Assembly (NCBI RefSeq): GCF_905163445.1
Contig: NC_053190.1
Location: 2,420,501-2,484,500, forward strand
Reading direction: 5' to 3'
DNA from: Pararge aegeria
Taxonomy: Eukaryota; Arthropoda; Insecta; Lepidoptera; Nymphalidae
Length of the DNA stretch: 64,000 nucleotides
The notes beneath the pieces are model-generated. The model searched no databases. It was not told the origin of the DNA and saw only the letters and a program-made list of their open reading frames with translations. Both the position numbers and the translations under genes were made by a program. Shown here piece by piece: positions 54,296-63,914 of this stretch (positions are counted from its first letter, which is position 1; every line of letters starts with the position of its first letter).

Positions 54296-54533
54296 TTATA
54301 GTTTATTAGATTATTTCAGTTTATTAAAGTACAATAATTGATTTATTGTACTTTTTGCCATACCCCAAGTGGGCGTATAGGTCTTCTGCGATCCCGTATG
54401 TTACTCGGTTAATCACTTTCAGTGACGTCATCGATCCATCAAACTGGGGGGCGTTTCATCTTACGCAGTATGTTTCGTAACTCCAGCTTCATGTCCATTA
54501 TAATGTTCGATTCTATATGGGCAATATAAATTT

Positions 54534-54702
54534 GAAGGCCGATTGGCGCAGTGGGCCTCTTTCTGAGTCCAAGGCCATAGGTTCTATTCCCACAACTGGA
54601 AAATGTTTGTGTGTCATAAGTATTTATGTAAAGTATTCATAAAAATATTCATCAGTCATCTTAGTACCCATTACAAAAGCTACGCTTACTTTGGGTCTAT
54701 GT
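54534..54702 (+). mobile_element. SINE-A, deleted copy
   Basis: Head GGCCGATTGGCGCAGTGGG, B box GGTTCTATTCCC, then GTGTCATAAGTATTTATGTA (middle missing) to AGCTACGCTTACTTTGGGTC followed by poly-A. Confidence 0.75.
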
Positions 54703-55307
54703 AAAAAAAAAAAATAGATCATGCACCAAATATTTTTCCAACTTGAGGCATTGACTCAAAGCAGCACTTGTCCGGTAATGTGTTTAAGCTTTTTTGCTGA
54801 AAAGCGTTAATGCGAAGGCAGGCCGTCTCAGTTTTAGACAAAGTAGACAGTTATCAAATCAAGAACGCGTCCCATATCTTTAAGCGACGTTGACTCAGCT
54901 TCATACCCACTTGCAATGTTGCGGAAGATACAAAGGCAAACAGGAAAACAGATATCCTGAGCGGATCGCTGGTAGTTGCTAAATAAATAAACATTATAAA
55001 ATACACGTCCAATAAACAAGGTGTACCGACATTTTAAGTGGTCTGAAGTTTGGTAGCACGTATCCACACCCTCGCTCTGACAAAGGTTAATATAGATATC
55101 TCAACAAACAATTTTGCGACCCTTGTTACGTCGGCCGTAATAACTTCATTGTGATACCGACGCTGACGCTAGTGAACATTACGTACTGTGTACAGTGCGG
55201 ATAAAACATAACTAAACTCACGTCTCGCAAACAACTGCGGATTAAGTTATAGGAGTCTAGCGGGAATATGCGTTTGTCTAGTGGGACGCTTCGGTCAAGA
55301 CAAAACG
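54703..55307. other. unassigned intronic sequence
   Basis: Two short open minus-strand frames (54834-55067, 55126-55311) have no recognisable similarity. Confidence 0.3.
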
Positions 55308-55375
55308 CCAATTTAGTGTTCCAGTGCGATACCGCGTAGATTAGGCCTACACCACTAGGATGTAAGACACAGTCA
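55308..55375 (+). mobile_element. SINE-B scrap
   Basis: CCAATTTAGTGTTCCAGTGC, GATACCGCGTAGA. Confidence 0.5.
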
Positions 55376-56262
55376 GCGGCTTACCTGAGCTTAAAAAAAA
55401 ATACTACTTACTATTATTTAGGAAGACTTTGTATCGACTTTCCAACAGCCAGCTTAATATATCAAGATATTTTTTTTAAAATCACATCAGGTTACCTGAC
55501 TAATTCGCGCAATACAACACAAATGCTGCTTGGAACAGCTGATCGTATTACGTATTCACACCACAATATACCATGTGTTAGATACCACAGCTGCACCATG
55601 TCGTTCGTATTCACAACAGGGTATTTTAAATGCACAGAATTTTGTTAATAATACTACTAAATAAAGTGTTCCTCACTAAATTGGTACACATGTGTTAAAT
55701 ATATAACAAAGTATTTTATTAATTACTTTAATTGAAACTAAATGATACTGTAAAGAAATAAATTAATATGAATCTCTATCAATACAATCTCTAACAAAGT
55801 ATTTTCCTTTGTGAATTACGCCTATTTTTATTTAGCTTTCAGGAAAAGATGATGCTTTTACTTATAAATAACAAAGCCATTCAAGCACATTATTGAAAAG
55901 TGTAGAAACTATGGAGATTTTTGGCAAACCTCTTGCAGTTTGGACCAAACATCCATTCGTCTTTGTCCCCAAGACACCTGCGCGACCTCCAATTATCAAT
56001 GTAATTGGCTATTCAAAGTTGGCGCGATGGGGCGAGCACGGCATCGTTAATTAATAGAATCAACTGAACATTGAAATTTTCGTTTCAACAGTCTGAAGCA
56101 ATTTCGAGTGAATTTGTGTGGAATGGTCCTAGCTTGAATAGCTTTTAGTTTAGTCTCTGTAAAAAGGTTTTAGTTAAAAGACTAAATCGCAATACAAATT
56201 TGCGAACGGAAGTAAAATTTTCTAGAAGAAATTCCACTTTTGTATGTCTATTGAAGAGATTA
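55376..56262. other. unassigned intronic sequence
   Basis: 55920-56060 (TTTGTCCCCAAGACACCTGC, GGCGCGATGGGGCGAGCACG) is repeat-free and G+C-richer. No gene recognised. Confidence 0.3.
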
Positions 56263-56650
56263 AATTCAAATTCAAATTCATTTATTTCAAGTAGGCCTAC
56301 TTTATAAGCACTTTTGAAAAGTCAAGTATGCATGTTTGTGTGACTCTACCACCGGTTCGGAAAGCAGATTCTACCGAGAAGAGCCGGCAAGAAACTCAGT
56401 AGTTGCTCTTTTCCAACATCAACATTTACAATCATTTTGCTATCTTGCGGGAGATGAGAGCGAGGCTGGCTGCTTCCATTCTACCTTGTCATTAAGGAAT
56501 TCATCAAATGTATAGTAACCTCGCTGTACTAGATGCGTTTTTACACATTTTTTAAATGTATGCATTGGTAGGTCAAGAATTTCCTTAGGAATCATGTTGT
56601 AAAAGCGTATACTCAACCCCACAAAGGAGTTCTGCACCTTTCGCAGACGA
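56263..56650 (-). pseudogene. LINE-alpha, 5' truncated, C-terminus plus full 3' UTR
   Basis: The minus-strand ORF 56637-56440 reads MQNSFVGLSIRFYNMIPKEI, KKCVKTHLVQRGYYTFDEFL and KVEWKQP, the C-terminus of a CR1-like non-LTR retrotransposon RT protein. The 3' UTR ends AAATGAATTTGAATTTGAAT in sense. This copy anchors the scattered LINE-alpha tails in the window. Confidence 0.8.
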
Positions 56651-56749
56651 TATGCAGATATTACTTATTTATCACTAATTTATTACTACAACCTATGCAT
56701 GATCCTAAGTGGTACATGAGCGCCGCTTCGAGTACACATTATAACTTAT

Positions 56750-57223
56750 GGGCGTTATGAGTAGTAAGTGAGTTGATGGCGATAACTAAATTCGTCAACT
56801 TGAAACTAAAGCTACGAGGGTTCCAAATGCGCCCTGGTCTAAGAAGAAGCCCACAACAAACTTAGCCGGTTTTTTTTGTTATCACCATCTCACATTGTCA
56901 TACATATGAAGCAGCCTGATTAGAGCAACAATTAACACCCAATAATTTTTAACGTTTACGTAGTCCTTAATACTATAATAGGACTTTTCTGTAAGCGTAA
57001 GTTTCATACAAACTTTGAACTTTTTAAGAGATATCGCCAAGATATCAACTGGTAGTTTATTGTAAAATTGTATACATTTTCCTCTAAATGAATTACTTAT
57101 TTTATGCAGTCTAGTATATTGCACTGCAAGTTTATTTTTGCTTCTAATGTTCAAACGTAATTGATGTAAACGTAATAAAGTATCGTAAGAACGTAATAAT
57201 TGATAAGGCCCGCCAACCTGCAT
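56750..57223 (-). pseudogene. LINE-beta, 5' truncated, C-terminus plus 3' UTR
   Basis: The minus-strand ORF (57223 to 56882) reads LLRLHQLRLNIRSKNKLAVQ, FRGKCIQFYNKLPVDILA, KSYYSIKDYVNVKNYW, related to but distinct from LINE-alpha. The 3' UTR shares GTGATAACAAAAAAAACCGG and TTCTTAGACCAGGGCGCATT with the 13.0, 21.4, 50.2 and 63.2 kb pieces. The tail is missing here. Confidence 0.8.
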
Positions 57224-57260
57224 TTGAGCAGTGCGAAGCTCTTAATTCCTCTCCCATAAA
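57207..57260 (+). mobile_element. SINE-D scrap
   Basis: GGCCCGCCAACCTGCATTTG and AGCAGTGCGAAGCTCTTAA. Confidence 0.4.
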
Positions 57261-57539
57261 ATTCCTAGTAATTGATATACTGAGGAAGATATTATTATTA
57301 CTAAGGACACAAGACTTAGCGCTTATTTATCCCAACGGCTAAGTCTAGCAATTCAAAGGGGCAATAGCGCCAGCATTTTGGCCCATAATTGAAAAGTTAG
57401 ACGGCTTATATTTTTTATAATATTAGTTTTAGTTTGTTATAAAAAAATATATACTATTCTATCATTTATTATTTACTATTCTATCATTTTTTTTTAAATT
57501 ATTAACAATGCTTAAGAATGAATTAAAAAACACTATCAA
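57261..57539. other. unassigned AT-rich sequence
   Basis: CTATTCTATCATTT is repeated near 57449 and 57475. Nothing else recognised. Confidence 0.3.
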
Positions 57540-57895
57540 AAATTTATAAAAAAAAAAAAAAACTTCCACCCTCCGCTTGCGGGGCTTTTGAATGCCCAAG
57601 CAACCGGTGGTCAGGGCTCCAGAGTGAGAAACCTCCTCACAATACGCGCCGTTTCAAGGACTACTGCCTTCTGTATCCGACCCTTGATCCAACAACCAAG
57701 CGAAAGCTTCTTGAGATACAACCGAATGACTTCCATGAGCCACGAATGAGGCACCGAATCATAGGCCTTCTTGTAATCAATCCAAGCAGCCGTGATGTTT
57801 TTTCTTTTTCGCCGAACCTGCTGGCAAATAGCAGTATCAATGATGAGGAGCTCCTTTGTACCACGAGACCGGGACTTACATCCATTCTGAGTATT
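57540..57895 (-). pseudogene. R4/Dong-like LINE with large internal deletion
   Basis: The minus strand codes 94 residues ending at TGA 57611: GCKSRSRGTKELLIID, then AAWIDYKKAYDSVPHSWLME (RT motif A region with its catalytic Asp), joined in frame to IQKAVVLETARIVRRFLTLE, the protein's C-terminus. The RT active-site YxDD block and everything between are deleted. A 3' UTR with AAAGCCCCGCAAGCGGAGGG and a poly-T/A tract follows. Assigned to the R4/Dong group by the AWIDYKKAYDSVPHSW motif; R2-type is the alternative. Confidence 0.75.
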
Positions 57896-57926
57896 GAGTT
57901 TGTTATTATTATTATGTGTTTACTAT

Positions 57927-57974
57927 ATATCGAGGATGATGAAATATGGGGTTCTATTTCATCATCCTCGATAT
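57927..57974. repeat. perfect hairpin, 20-bp arms, 8-nt loop
   Basis: ATATCGAGGATGATGAAATA and its exact complement, next to the R4/Dong-like fragment. Confidence 0.9.
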
Positions 57975-58650
57975 TCCAAAACCACCGTGCCCGTAGTCAA
58001 CTTTCTAAAAACGAAATAGAACACTTTATAACGCCGCTATAGTATTTATTATTTCCCCATACCATCATCAATCTTACCTGCTGACTCAAAAAAAATTTGG
58101 GGCCGTTTTTTTACGCCGACTCGACAAATCCACTCGCTAATGTTGCTTGAAATTCATCAATAATCGCGCGTACCCTCATAAATTTGCGTTAAAACTGATG
58201 CGGTGTTATCCCTGCAGCCAAACAATATGTTGCTATGATTGATCGGAGGGCCCGGGGGCCTATACCTACTTCATTCAATCAGATGTTCTGAAAAACCCAT
58301 TTGCAAAAACTCATGATGACTGATGCTCTTAAGATGTAACTTATTTAATGTATGTTATTTTTTCTTTTTTATTTATTTATATTCGTAATGAACAGCGTGA
58401 CAAAAAAAATGAGTTCTAAATAGTTTCATTTAAATCTAAGGCCACAAAGATTACATAAATATAATATTAAGAAATACGATCTCGGATGTAACATTAAAAA
58501 AAATTGGTACTTGGATTTTAAAAAAATACATTAAAGAGTTCATATATATTTAATTTTATTACTAATGTGAACAATAACTAAAGAATACAGTTATACCAAT
58601 CTATCAAAAACAATCAGACAAAGAATTTATTCGCCGCAGCATGTGAAAAT
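57975..58650. other. unassigned intronic sequence
   Basis: Nothing recognised. Confidence 0.3.
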
Positions 58651-58673
58651 GCGTGTGTTTGTGTGTGTGTGTG
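58651..58673 (+). repeat. (GT)n microsatellite
   Basis: GCGTGTGTTTGTGTGTGTGTG; slightly interrupted. Confidence 0.85.
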
Positions 58674-58811
58674 GGACTGTATGTGTCTGCGCTTGTTATT
58701 GAGTTATGTATACTATCTGTTATCATATTTTTTCTTATATTATCTATATTCTTTGATTGGTATCGACAAAATGGGTTGTTATAATCAGTCAAGAATTTTA
58801 GTTAAGAACCT

Positions 58812-59043
58812 TTCCATCATCATTATTAGTAACCCATCACCGGAACACTAGGTTTAACCCTTCTGAGGGTACGGGTCTCCCCTCAGAAGGGTTTAGCCCC
58901 GATCCACCAGGCTGGCCAAATGCGTATTGCTAGACTGCACGCCTTTAAAGACACTATGGAAAACTAGTAGAGAAATGTCAGAGTTGAGTGCCGGAGTTCA
59001 AACTCGGTCCACCCCAAATGAATGCCGAAGCCGCTCAACCTAA
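58812..59043 (-). mobile_element. SINE-C, rearranged
   Basis: Antisense AGTAACCCATCACCGGAACA, CCCCGATCCACCAGGCTGGC, TGCCGGAGTTCAAACTCGGT. AACCCTTCTGAGGG (58856-58869) is inverted at 58880-58893, a 14-bp stem. Confidence 0.7.
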
Positions 59044-59178
59044 ATAATTTAATTTATATATTTTATCTGGTATTGTAACGCAAGTAGTTTTAGGTATAGA
59101 TATAATATTTTGTTTGAATGCCCTATTACTCTGGAACTATCAGTCATATTAAAAAAAAAATCTAATATCCTAATGTTT

Positions 59179-59218
59179 AGAATTGTCATAGCATGTATAT
59201 ACATGCTATGACAATTCT
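59179..59218. repeat. perfect 40-bp palindrome, no spacer
   Basis: AGAATTGTCATAGCATGTAT followed directly by its exact reverse complement. Confidence 0.95.
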
Positions 59219-59888
59219 ATATATATATAATCTGACAATATGATATATATCAAAACTAGTACTCGTGAAAAGTCACGAGAGACCGTGGATATATTAAAAA
59301 ATAGTTATTTGTGATAAAATTACCATTATCGAAAATGAATTATAAATATTAATATAAACTCTTAAATTTTATGACTATAGCACTAAATAATATTGAGTCA
59401 ATATTTGATACAATCTAATATTACTTTTTGATGATAGTAATAATATTTGTTGTAGTCAGTACTCGCCTGTGCGAGCTGTTTGTCCCTTGAGATCTTATTC
59501 AACATGAGTTTTGTAGAGAAATTGTTGGTGAATTTAGTCTCAGCAAAAATAAAATAAATTTTTCAGTACAGAATTACTCAACTCAATATAGTAAATACAA
59601 AATGACAAGCTTTAGGAAATAAAATTCAAGTATTATTTAAATATATAAAAGAGAAAACCACTGACTCACTCACTCACTGACTGACTAATCAAGTGTCAGC
59701 TAAGAAAGGGTTGAGAAATTATTCCCCTAATGGGATAATAGGGGTTGGATGTTTGTATGGGAGTGCTATGTTCTTGAAGTTAGATACGTGAATATATAGT
59801 CTTCGAAATTTGTAATTACTAATACTATAGTAGGTACTAAAACCATATAGCAAAAAAATTGGTACAGGTAATTATCCGACCCGGCTTG
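59219..59888. other. unassigned sequence with a small repeat
   Basis: 59640-59790 (GACTCACTCACTCACTGACT, GGGATAATAGGGGTTGGATG) looks like a lepidopteran non-autonomous repeat from memory. No second copy here. Confidence 0.3.
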
Positions 59889-60590
59889 ACGGCCGATTGG
59901 CGCAGTGGGTAGCGACCCTGCTTTCTGAGCCATGTTTCGTATCGATCGAAGGCTTCGATTCCCACAACTGGAAAATGTTCTTGTGATGTCCATGAATGTT
60001 TTTCAGTGTCTGGATGTTTATTTTTGTATATTATATTTATTTATGTACAAGCTGTTGCCCGCGACTTCGTCTGCGTTTGATTATATTTTTCGATGTGGCA
60101 TTCAATTTAGTTGTAGTTCTAAAAAAATTTAAAGTATTCAGTATCGTTAAGCCTTAAATGAAGGGATTGCTGCTGTCCGCTGAGGAGTTCTGTCCTCTAT
60201 CTCCAACCACATTTTTCAGATCTACACAGTTTGTTCAAAATTAAACACATATTATAACCTCTATAGTACAAAAATAATTTTTTAAATCGGTTATAATTTG
60301 TCGGAGTTAGGGTGTAAAATCGTCTAAAAAAAAACTTTCATCATCTCTCCCAAAGGAACTTCTAATACTTCCAAGAATATGTGTACAAAGTTTCATGAGG
60401 ATCGGTTAAGTAGTTTTTCCGTAAAAGCGTAACAAACAAACATACATTGACATTTAAAATATTAGTAGGGAAGTTATTAATAAAAATATTCATTTGTTAT
60501 CTCAGTACCCACAACACAAGCTACGCTTACTTTGGGGCTAGATGGCGATGTGTGTATTCTCATAGTATATTTATTTATTTATTTATTCAT
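59889..60590 (+). mobile_element. SINE-A split by a Rep-3 insertion
   Basis: SINE-A head (GGCCGATTGGCGCAGTGG, B box CTTCGATTCCCAC) and body to 60046 (TTATTTATGTA). It resumes at 60474 (GTTATTAATAAAAATATTCAT) and runs to CTAGATGGCGATGTGTG and a TTTATTTATT tail. Almost no SINE sequence is lost at the break. Confidence 0.8.
60047..60473 (+). repeat. Rep-3, full-length copy
   Basis: From CAAGCTGTTGCCCGCGACTT to AACAAACAAACATACATTGA and AAATATTAGTAGGG. Matches 28610-28925 over its first 310 bp. Inserted inside SINE-A, so younger than that SINE. Confidence 0.8.
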
Positions 60591-61450
60591 AATTGTAATC
60601 ACTTAATACTTATAGCCAAGGCGAAACTTACAATACGTACTTACAATGTGACCAAAAGTAACACAACGTGTTACAAAGTCTGGACTTACCTCTATAAAGT
60701 CCAATACGTAGTTTAAGTACAAAACTTTATACGAGACCGCTGTTTGTGAGAAACTATCCAACCGCCGGGAAGTCCGGCTCAACGATAATTTTATCACTAT
60801 TAAAGGGATAGGACAATAAAGTTCAGGCTACACGTTGCTGTTTCAATCCGGTCTGGTTTGATACAAACTTAACAAGTACCTATGTATGTTTAAATACCGT
60901 TGTTGCTCAAACAAAGTTGTTAAATCAGTTGTTATTAATAAATAATAAGATATCATTTTACCTGTGTTCCTTAAATGAACATAGTGAGAAAATTAAGTGA
61001 ACTGTGAACCTAATCAAGAGTGCCACAACTAAGGACCATCCAAATTACTCTAAATTACAAAAAAAAACATCAACATAGATCGAATCGTTTGGAAATAACG
61101 TATTATCATCGGAATTTTAATCTGTGGACCTCTCAAGTGCAGCGGAGTCTTATAAATACAGAAAGAATAATTAAAATGCACGATTCCATCTAGACAGAGC
61201 AATACTGTTTTAAGTGTGAGACGAGGCTTACTGATCTGGGGGGACATATGCACTGTCTCAATTATGTATAGATATCGGCATTTACTACAAGATTAAACTT
61301 GATCTACTATATCTCCTGGAAGCAGACATAGCCTTTTGCTACATGTTTAACGGTCTTGCTTAACCTATTGGTTAACACTTCGGTCTCCCTAGCACCTAGT
61401 TTAATCCACGGCACACATCTTCTATCGATTAAAAGTTAGTTTCGTGTATA
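60591..61450. other. unassigned intronic sequence
   Basis: Nothing recognised. Confidence 0.3.
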
Positions 61451-61645
61451 GAATATCACTTGCTTTAACGGTGAAGGAAAACATCGGGCAGGAAACTGCA
61501 CGGTTAAGAGTTCGCGATAATGTTCTCAATTGTGTGAAGTTTACTAATCCTTACATAGCCGGCTGTTGTCCATGTGTGGTGGACAACAGCCCAAACCCTT
61601 CTCATTCTGAGACACCCGTGCCCTGTAGTGGGCCGGTAATAGGAT
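61451..61645 (+). mobile_element. SINE-C 3' part with hairpin
   Basis: ATATCACTTGCTTTAACGGT, ACATCGGGCAGGAAACTGCA, CCTGTAGTGGGCCGGTAATA. GGCTGTTGTCCA (61561-61572) is inverted at 61580-61591 with a 7-nt loop. Confidence 0.75.
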
Positions 61646-62104
61646 AATGTTCCAGCGAGTGTACTCCGGGTCTAATAGGATAGGAGGCTAATAAGACCAG
61701 TCGGGACGCGGGACGGGGACGCGACGGGACCGACACGGATTACGCTAAACCCACAGCGGAGTTACGTAGTTAAGCTTTGTCTGATTTGCCGTGAAGTTAG
61801 ACTGCTGCCAAAGAGAGCCCGGGGTATGATCCGATTCGATCTAATTCATAGTTCGGCGTCTAATTAGATTTAGATAATTTCTGTCTGGCACAGTGTGACA
61901 TGGCTATTGTGAATTCGAATTAAATTTTGCATAACTGAAACTCAATTATATTTGCACAATTTTTATATTAAAACAATTTCAAAGCCTACAAAATAAAAAC
62001 TGACTACAAGGTAAGGCGAAAGCGTATTTTTGCTACCTTGGAAGTCAGGCATTTATAAAACGATTTGGATCTTTTTTAAATATACTTTCAGATAAGTCAT
62101 AAGC
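61646..62104. other. repeat-free, G+C-rich island
   Basis: 61680-61870 (CGGGACGCGGGACGGGGACG, AGAGAGCCCGGGGTATGATC) is the most G+C-rich repeat-free stretch of the right half. No ORF or repeat match. Confidence 0.35.
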
Positions 62105-62225
62105 GAAAAGGCCGCCTTTTGTATTCTACTTTGACTACAAAGACAGACTTTGTATTTCTATTGTTTTTTTTTATCTTCCTAACTTCATAGCGGTGTACAA
62201 ATAAAGAGTTAAATAAATAAAATAA
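62105..62225 (+). mobile_element. LINE-gamma 3' end
   Basis: AAAAGGCCGCCTTTTGTATT, AGCGGTGTACAAATAAAGAG, TAAATAAATAAAA tail. Confidence 0.7.
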
Positions 62226-62317
62226 AACATTTCCTCAAATCCAGTAGGTATGTATAGAATGGTTTGGTTTTCAATGAAAAAAACCTGTAAAAAATAAGAC
62301 ATGCAAGTAAAATTTTG

Positions 62318-62600
62318 ACGGCCTTGGACTCAGAAAGTAGGGTAGCTGCCACCCTGCTTTTTGAGTCCAAGGCCGTGGGTTCGATTCCCACTACTGCAAA
62401 ATGTTTGTGCGATGAGCATGAATTTTTTTTCAATGTCTGGGTGTTTATATGTTTATATGTATATTCTAAGTTTTTATGTATATTATTCATAAAAATATTC
62501 ATCAGTCATCTAAGTAGGTACTCGTAACACAAGCTACGCTTACTTTGGAGCTAGATAGCGATGTGTGTTCTGTCGTAGTATATTAATTATTTATTTAATT
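62318..62600 (+). mobile_element. SINE-A with inverted duplicated head
   Basis: ACGGCCTTGGACTCAGAAAG (from 62318) to 62343 is inverted at 62351-62376 (24 of 26 pair, 7-nt loop). The normal 5' head is replaced by the inverted copy of its own B-box side. The body is complete to CTAGATAGCGATGTGTG and TTATTTATTT. Confidence 0.85.
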
Positions 62601-62734
62601 ATTTCGAAATTGAACGAAGTCGCTTTTATATTTTTTCTAGATCCCATTATTGCTTAAAAAATTGGTTGTCAGGTTTTAACGATCATTACGTACTATCGTG
62701 TAGTACAACCGAAAACGTCATAACTTGCTTTCCG

Positions 62735-62880
62735 AGACACGGGGCAAACATTTTAACTCCGAGTCGGTATTGAGAATTCATTGAAACAAATACCGCCCCG
62801 AAAATCGAATAAAAGACCTCGTGACCTAATAATAGCCAAACAGACTAATCAATAAGCCAACCAGGCAGTTCAATGAAAGC
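62735..62880 (-). mobile_element. SINE-D-like, old
   Basis: Antisense GACCTCGTGACCTAATAATA and ACTAATCAATAAGCCAACCA echo the SINE-D head; highly diverged. Confidence 0.4.
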
Positions 62881-63149
62881 GAACCAAAATTATTAATATT
62901 GACCTATAACGCTTCGTACTGATTGAAACTGACGTAAATTACACTTGAAAATTGTATATAGCTGTCTATAAAGGTCAGCTTGAACATGACGGCTAACATT
63001 TCACCCTGACCTCACCTGTCGATTACTTCAAGTGGGCGTTGTTTATGAATTCATGGTGAATAGGGGATGGGCAGTCTTGCTATATTTTTAACGGTCTTGT
63101 TAAGGGAAGATATGTTTTTTGTGGCGTGACCGTGGTATAGTGGTGATCG
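62881..63149. other. unassigned intronic sequence
   Basis: Nothing recognised. Confidence 0.3.
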
Positions 63150-63570
63150 TAGCATTAGTTTTAAGTTGACGAATTTAGTTATCGCTATCAACTTACTTCA
63201 GTGTCATATTTTAAATGTAATGTACGCATCAAATGTGCCATCTATAATAAATTTGAATAAAGAAAGAAATAAACAAATAAATATATTACGACAACGCACA
63301 CATCGCCATCTAGCCCCAAAGTAAGCGTAGCTTGTGTTATGGGTACTAAGATGACTGATGAATATTTTTATGAATAATATACATAAATACTTAGAATATA
63401 CATATAAACACCCAGACACTGAAAAACTTGAATGCTCATCACAGACAACATTTTCCAGTTGTGGGAATCGAACCCATGGCCTTGGACTCCGAAAGTAGGG
63501 TCGCTGCAAACTGCGACAATCAGCCGTCAAAATAAAGAAATATTTGACTTTGACATCTGACTTTGTGACA
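63150..63570 (+). mobile_element. LINE-beta 3' end split by SINE-A
   Basis: TTTTAAGTTGACGAATTTAG, TATCGCTATCAACTTACTTC and AATGTGCCATCTATAATAAA up to 63265, then after the SINE AATAAAGAAATATTTGACTT. Restores the order seen at 13.15-13.28 kb. Confidence 0.8.
63266..63530 (-). mobile_element. SINE-A, full length, with 10-bp target duplication
   Basis: Complete antisense SINE-A (CACATCGCCATCTAGCCCCA, AAACACCCAGACACTGAAAA, GAATCGAACCCATGGCCTTG, GCGACAATCAGCCGTC). AATAAAGAAA at 63256-63265 and 63531-63540 is the target duplication. Confidence 0.9.
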
Positions 63571-63614
63571 GTAAAAATCAATTTAATACGTTACTAATGA
63601 GTGAACCTCTTGAG

Positions 63615-63805
63615 TACCAATATAGAGCACGGGTCTCCTCCCACAATGAGAAGTGATAAGGCCGTAGTCCACCTCGCTAGTCCAGTGCGGATTGGTGGGC
63701 TTCACACACCTTTGAGAACATTATGTAGAACTCTCAGGTATGCAGGTTTCCTAATGATGTTTTCTTTCACCGTTGAAGCAAGTGATGTTTTAATTTCTTA
63801 AAGTT
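63615..63805 (-). mobile_element. SINE-C 3' two-thirds
   Basis: Antisense GCACGGGTCTCCTCCCACAA, CAGTGCGGATTGGTGGGCTT, CACACACCTTTGAGAACATT, AACTCTCAGGTATGCAGGTT. Confidence 0.8.
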
Positions 63806-63914
63806 GAGGCATACTTATAGGCAAAAGGTCCTTATTAGGATTCTAAGGTATTTCAGATAAGAAAGTTTATTTGAAAAGAAACTCTGGTATTGCATTCATC
63901 TAATATCACCTTTG

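Noticed and set aside
57661..57885. 74-aa ORF MDVSPGLVVQ...
   Set aside because: Wrong frame; the neighbouring frame gives the recognisable R4/Dong-like reverse transcriptase.
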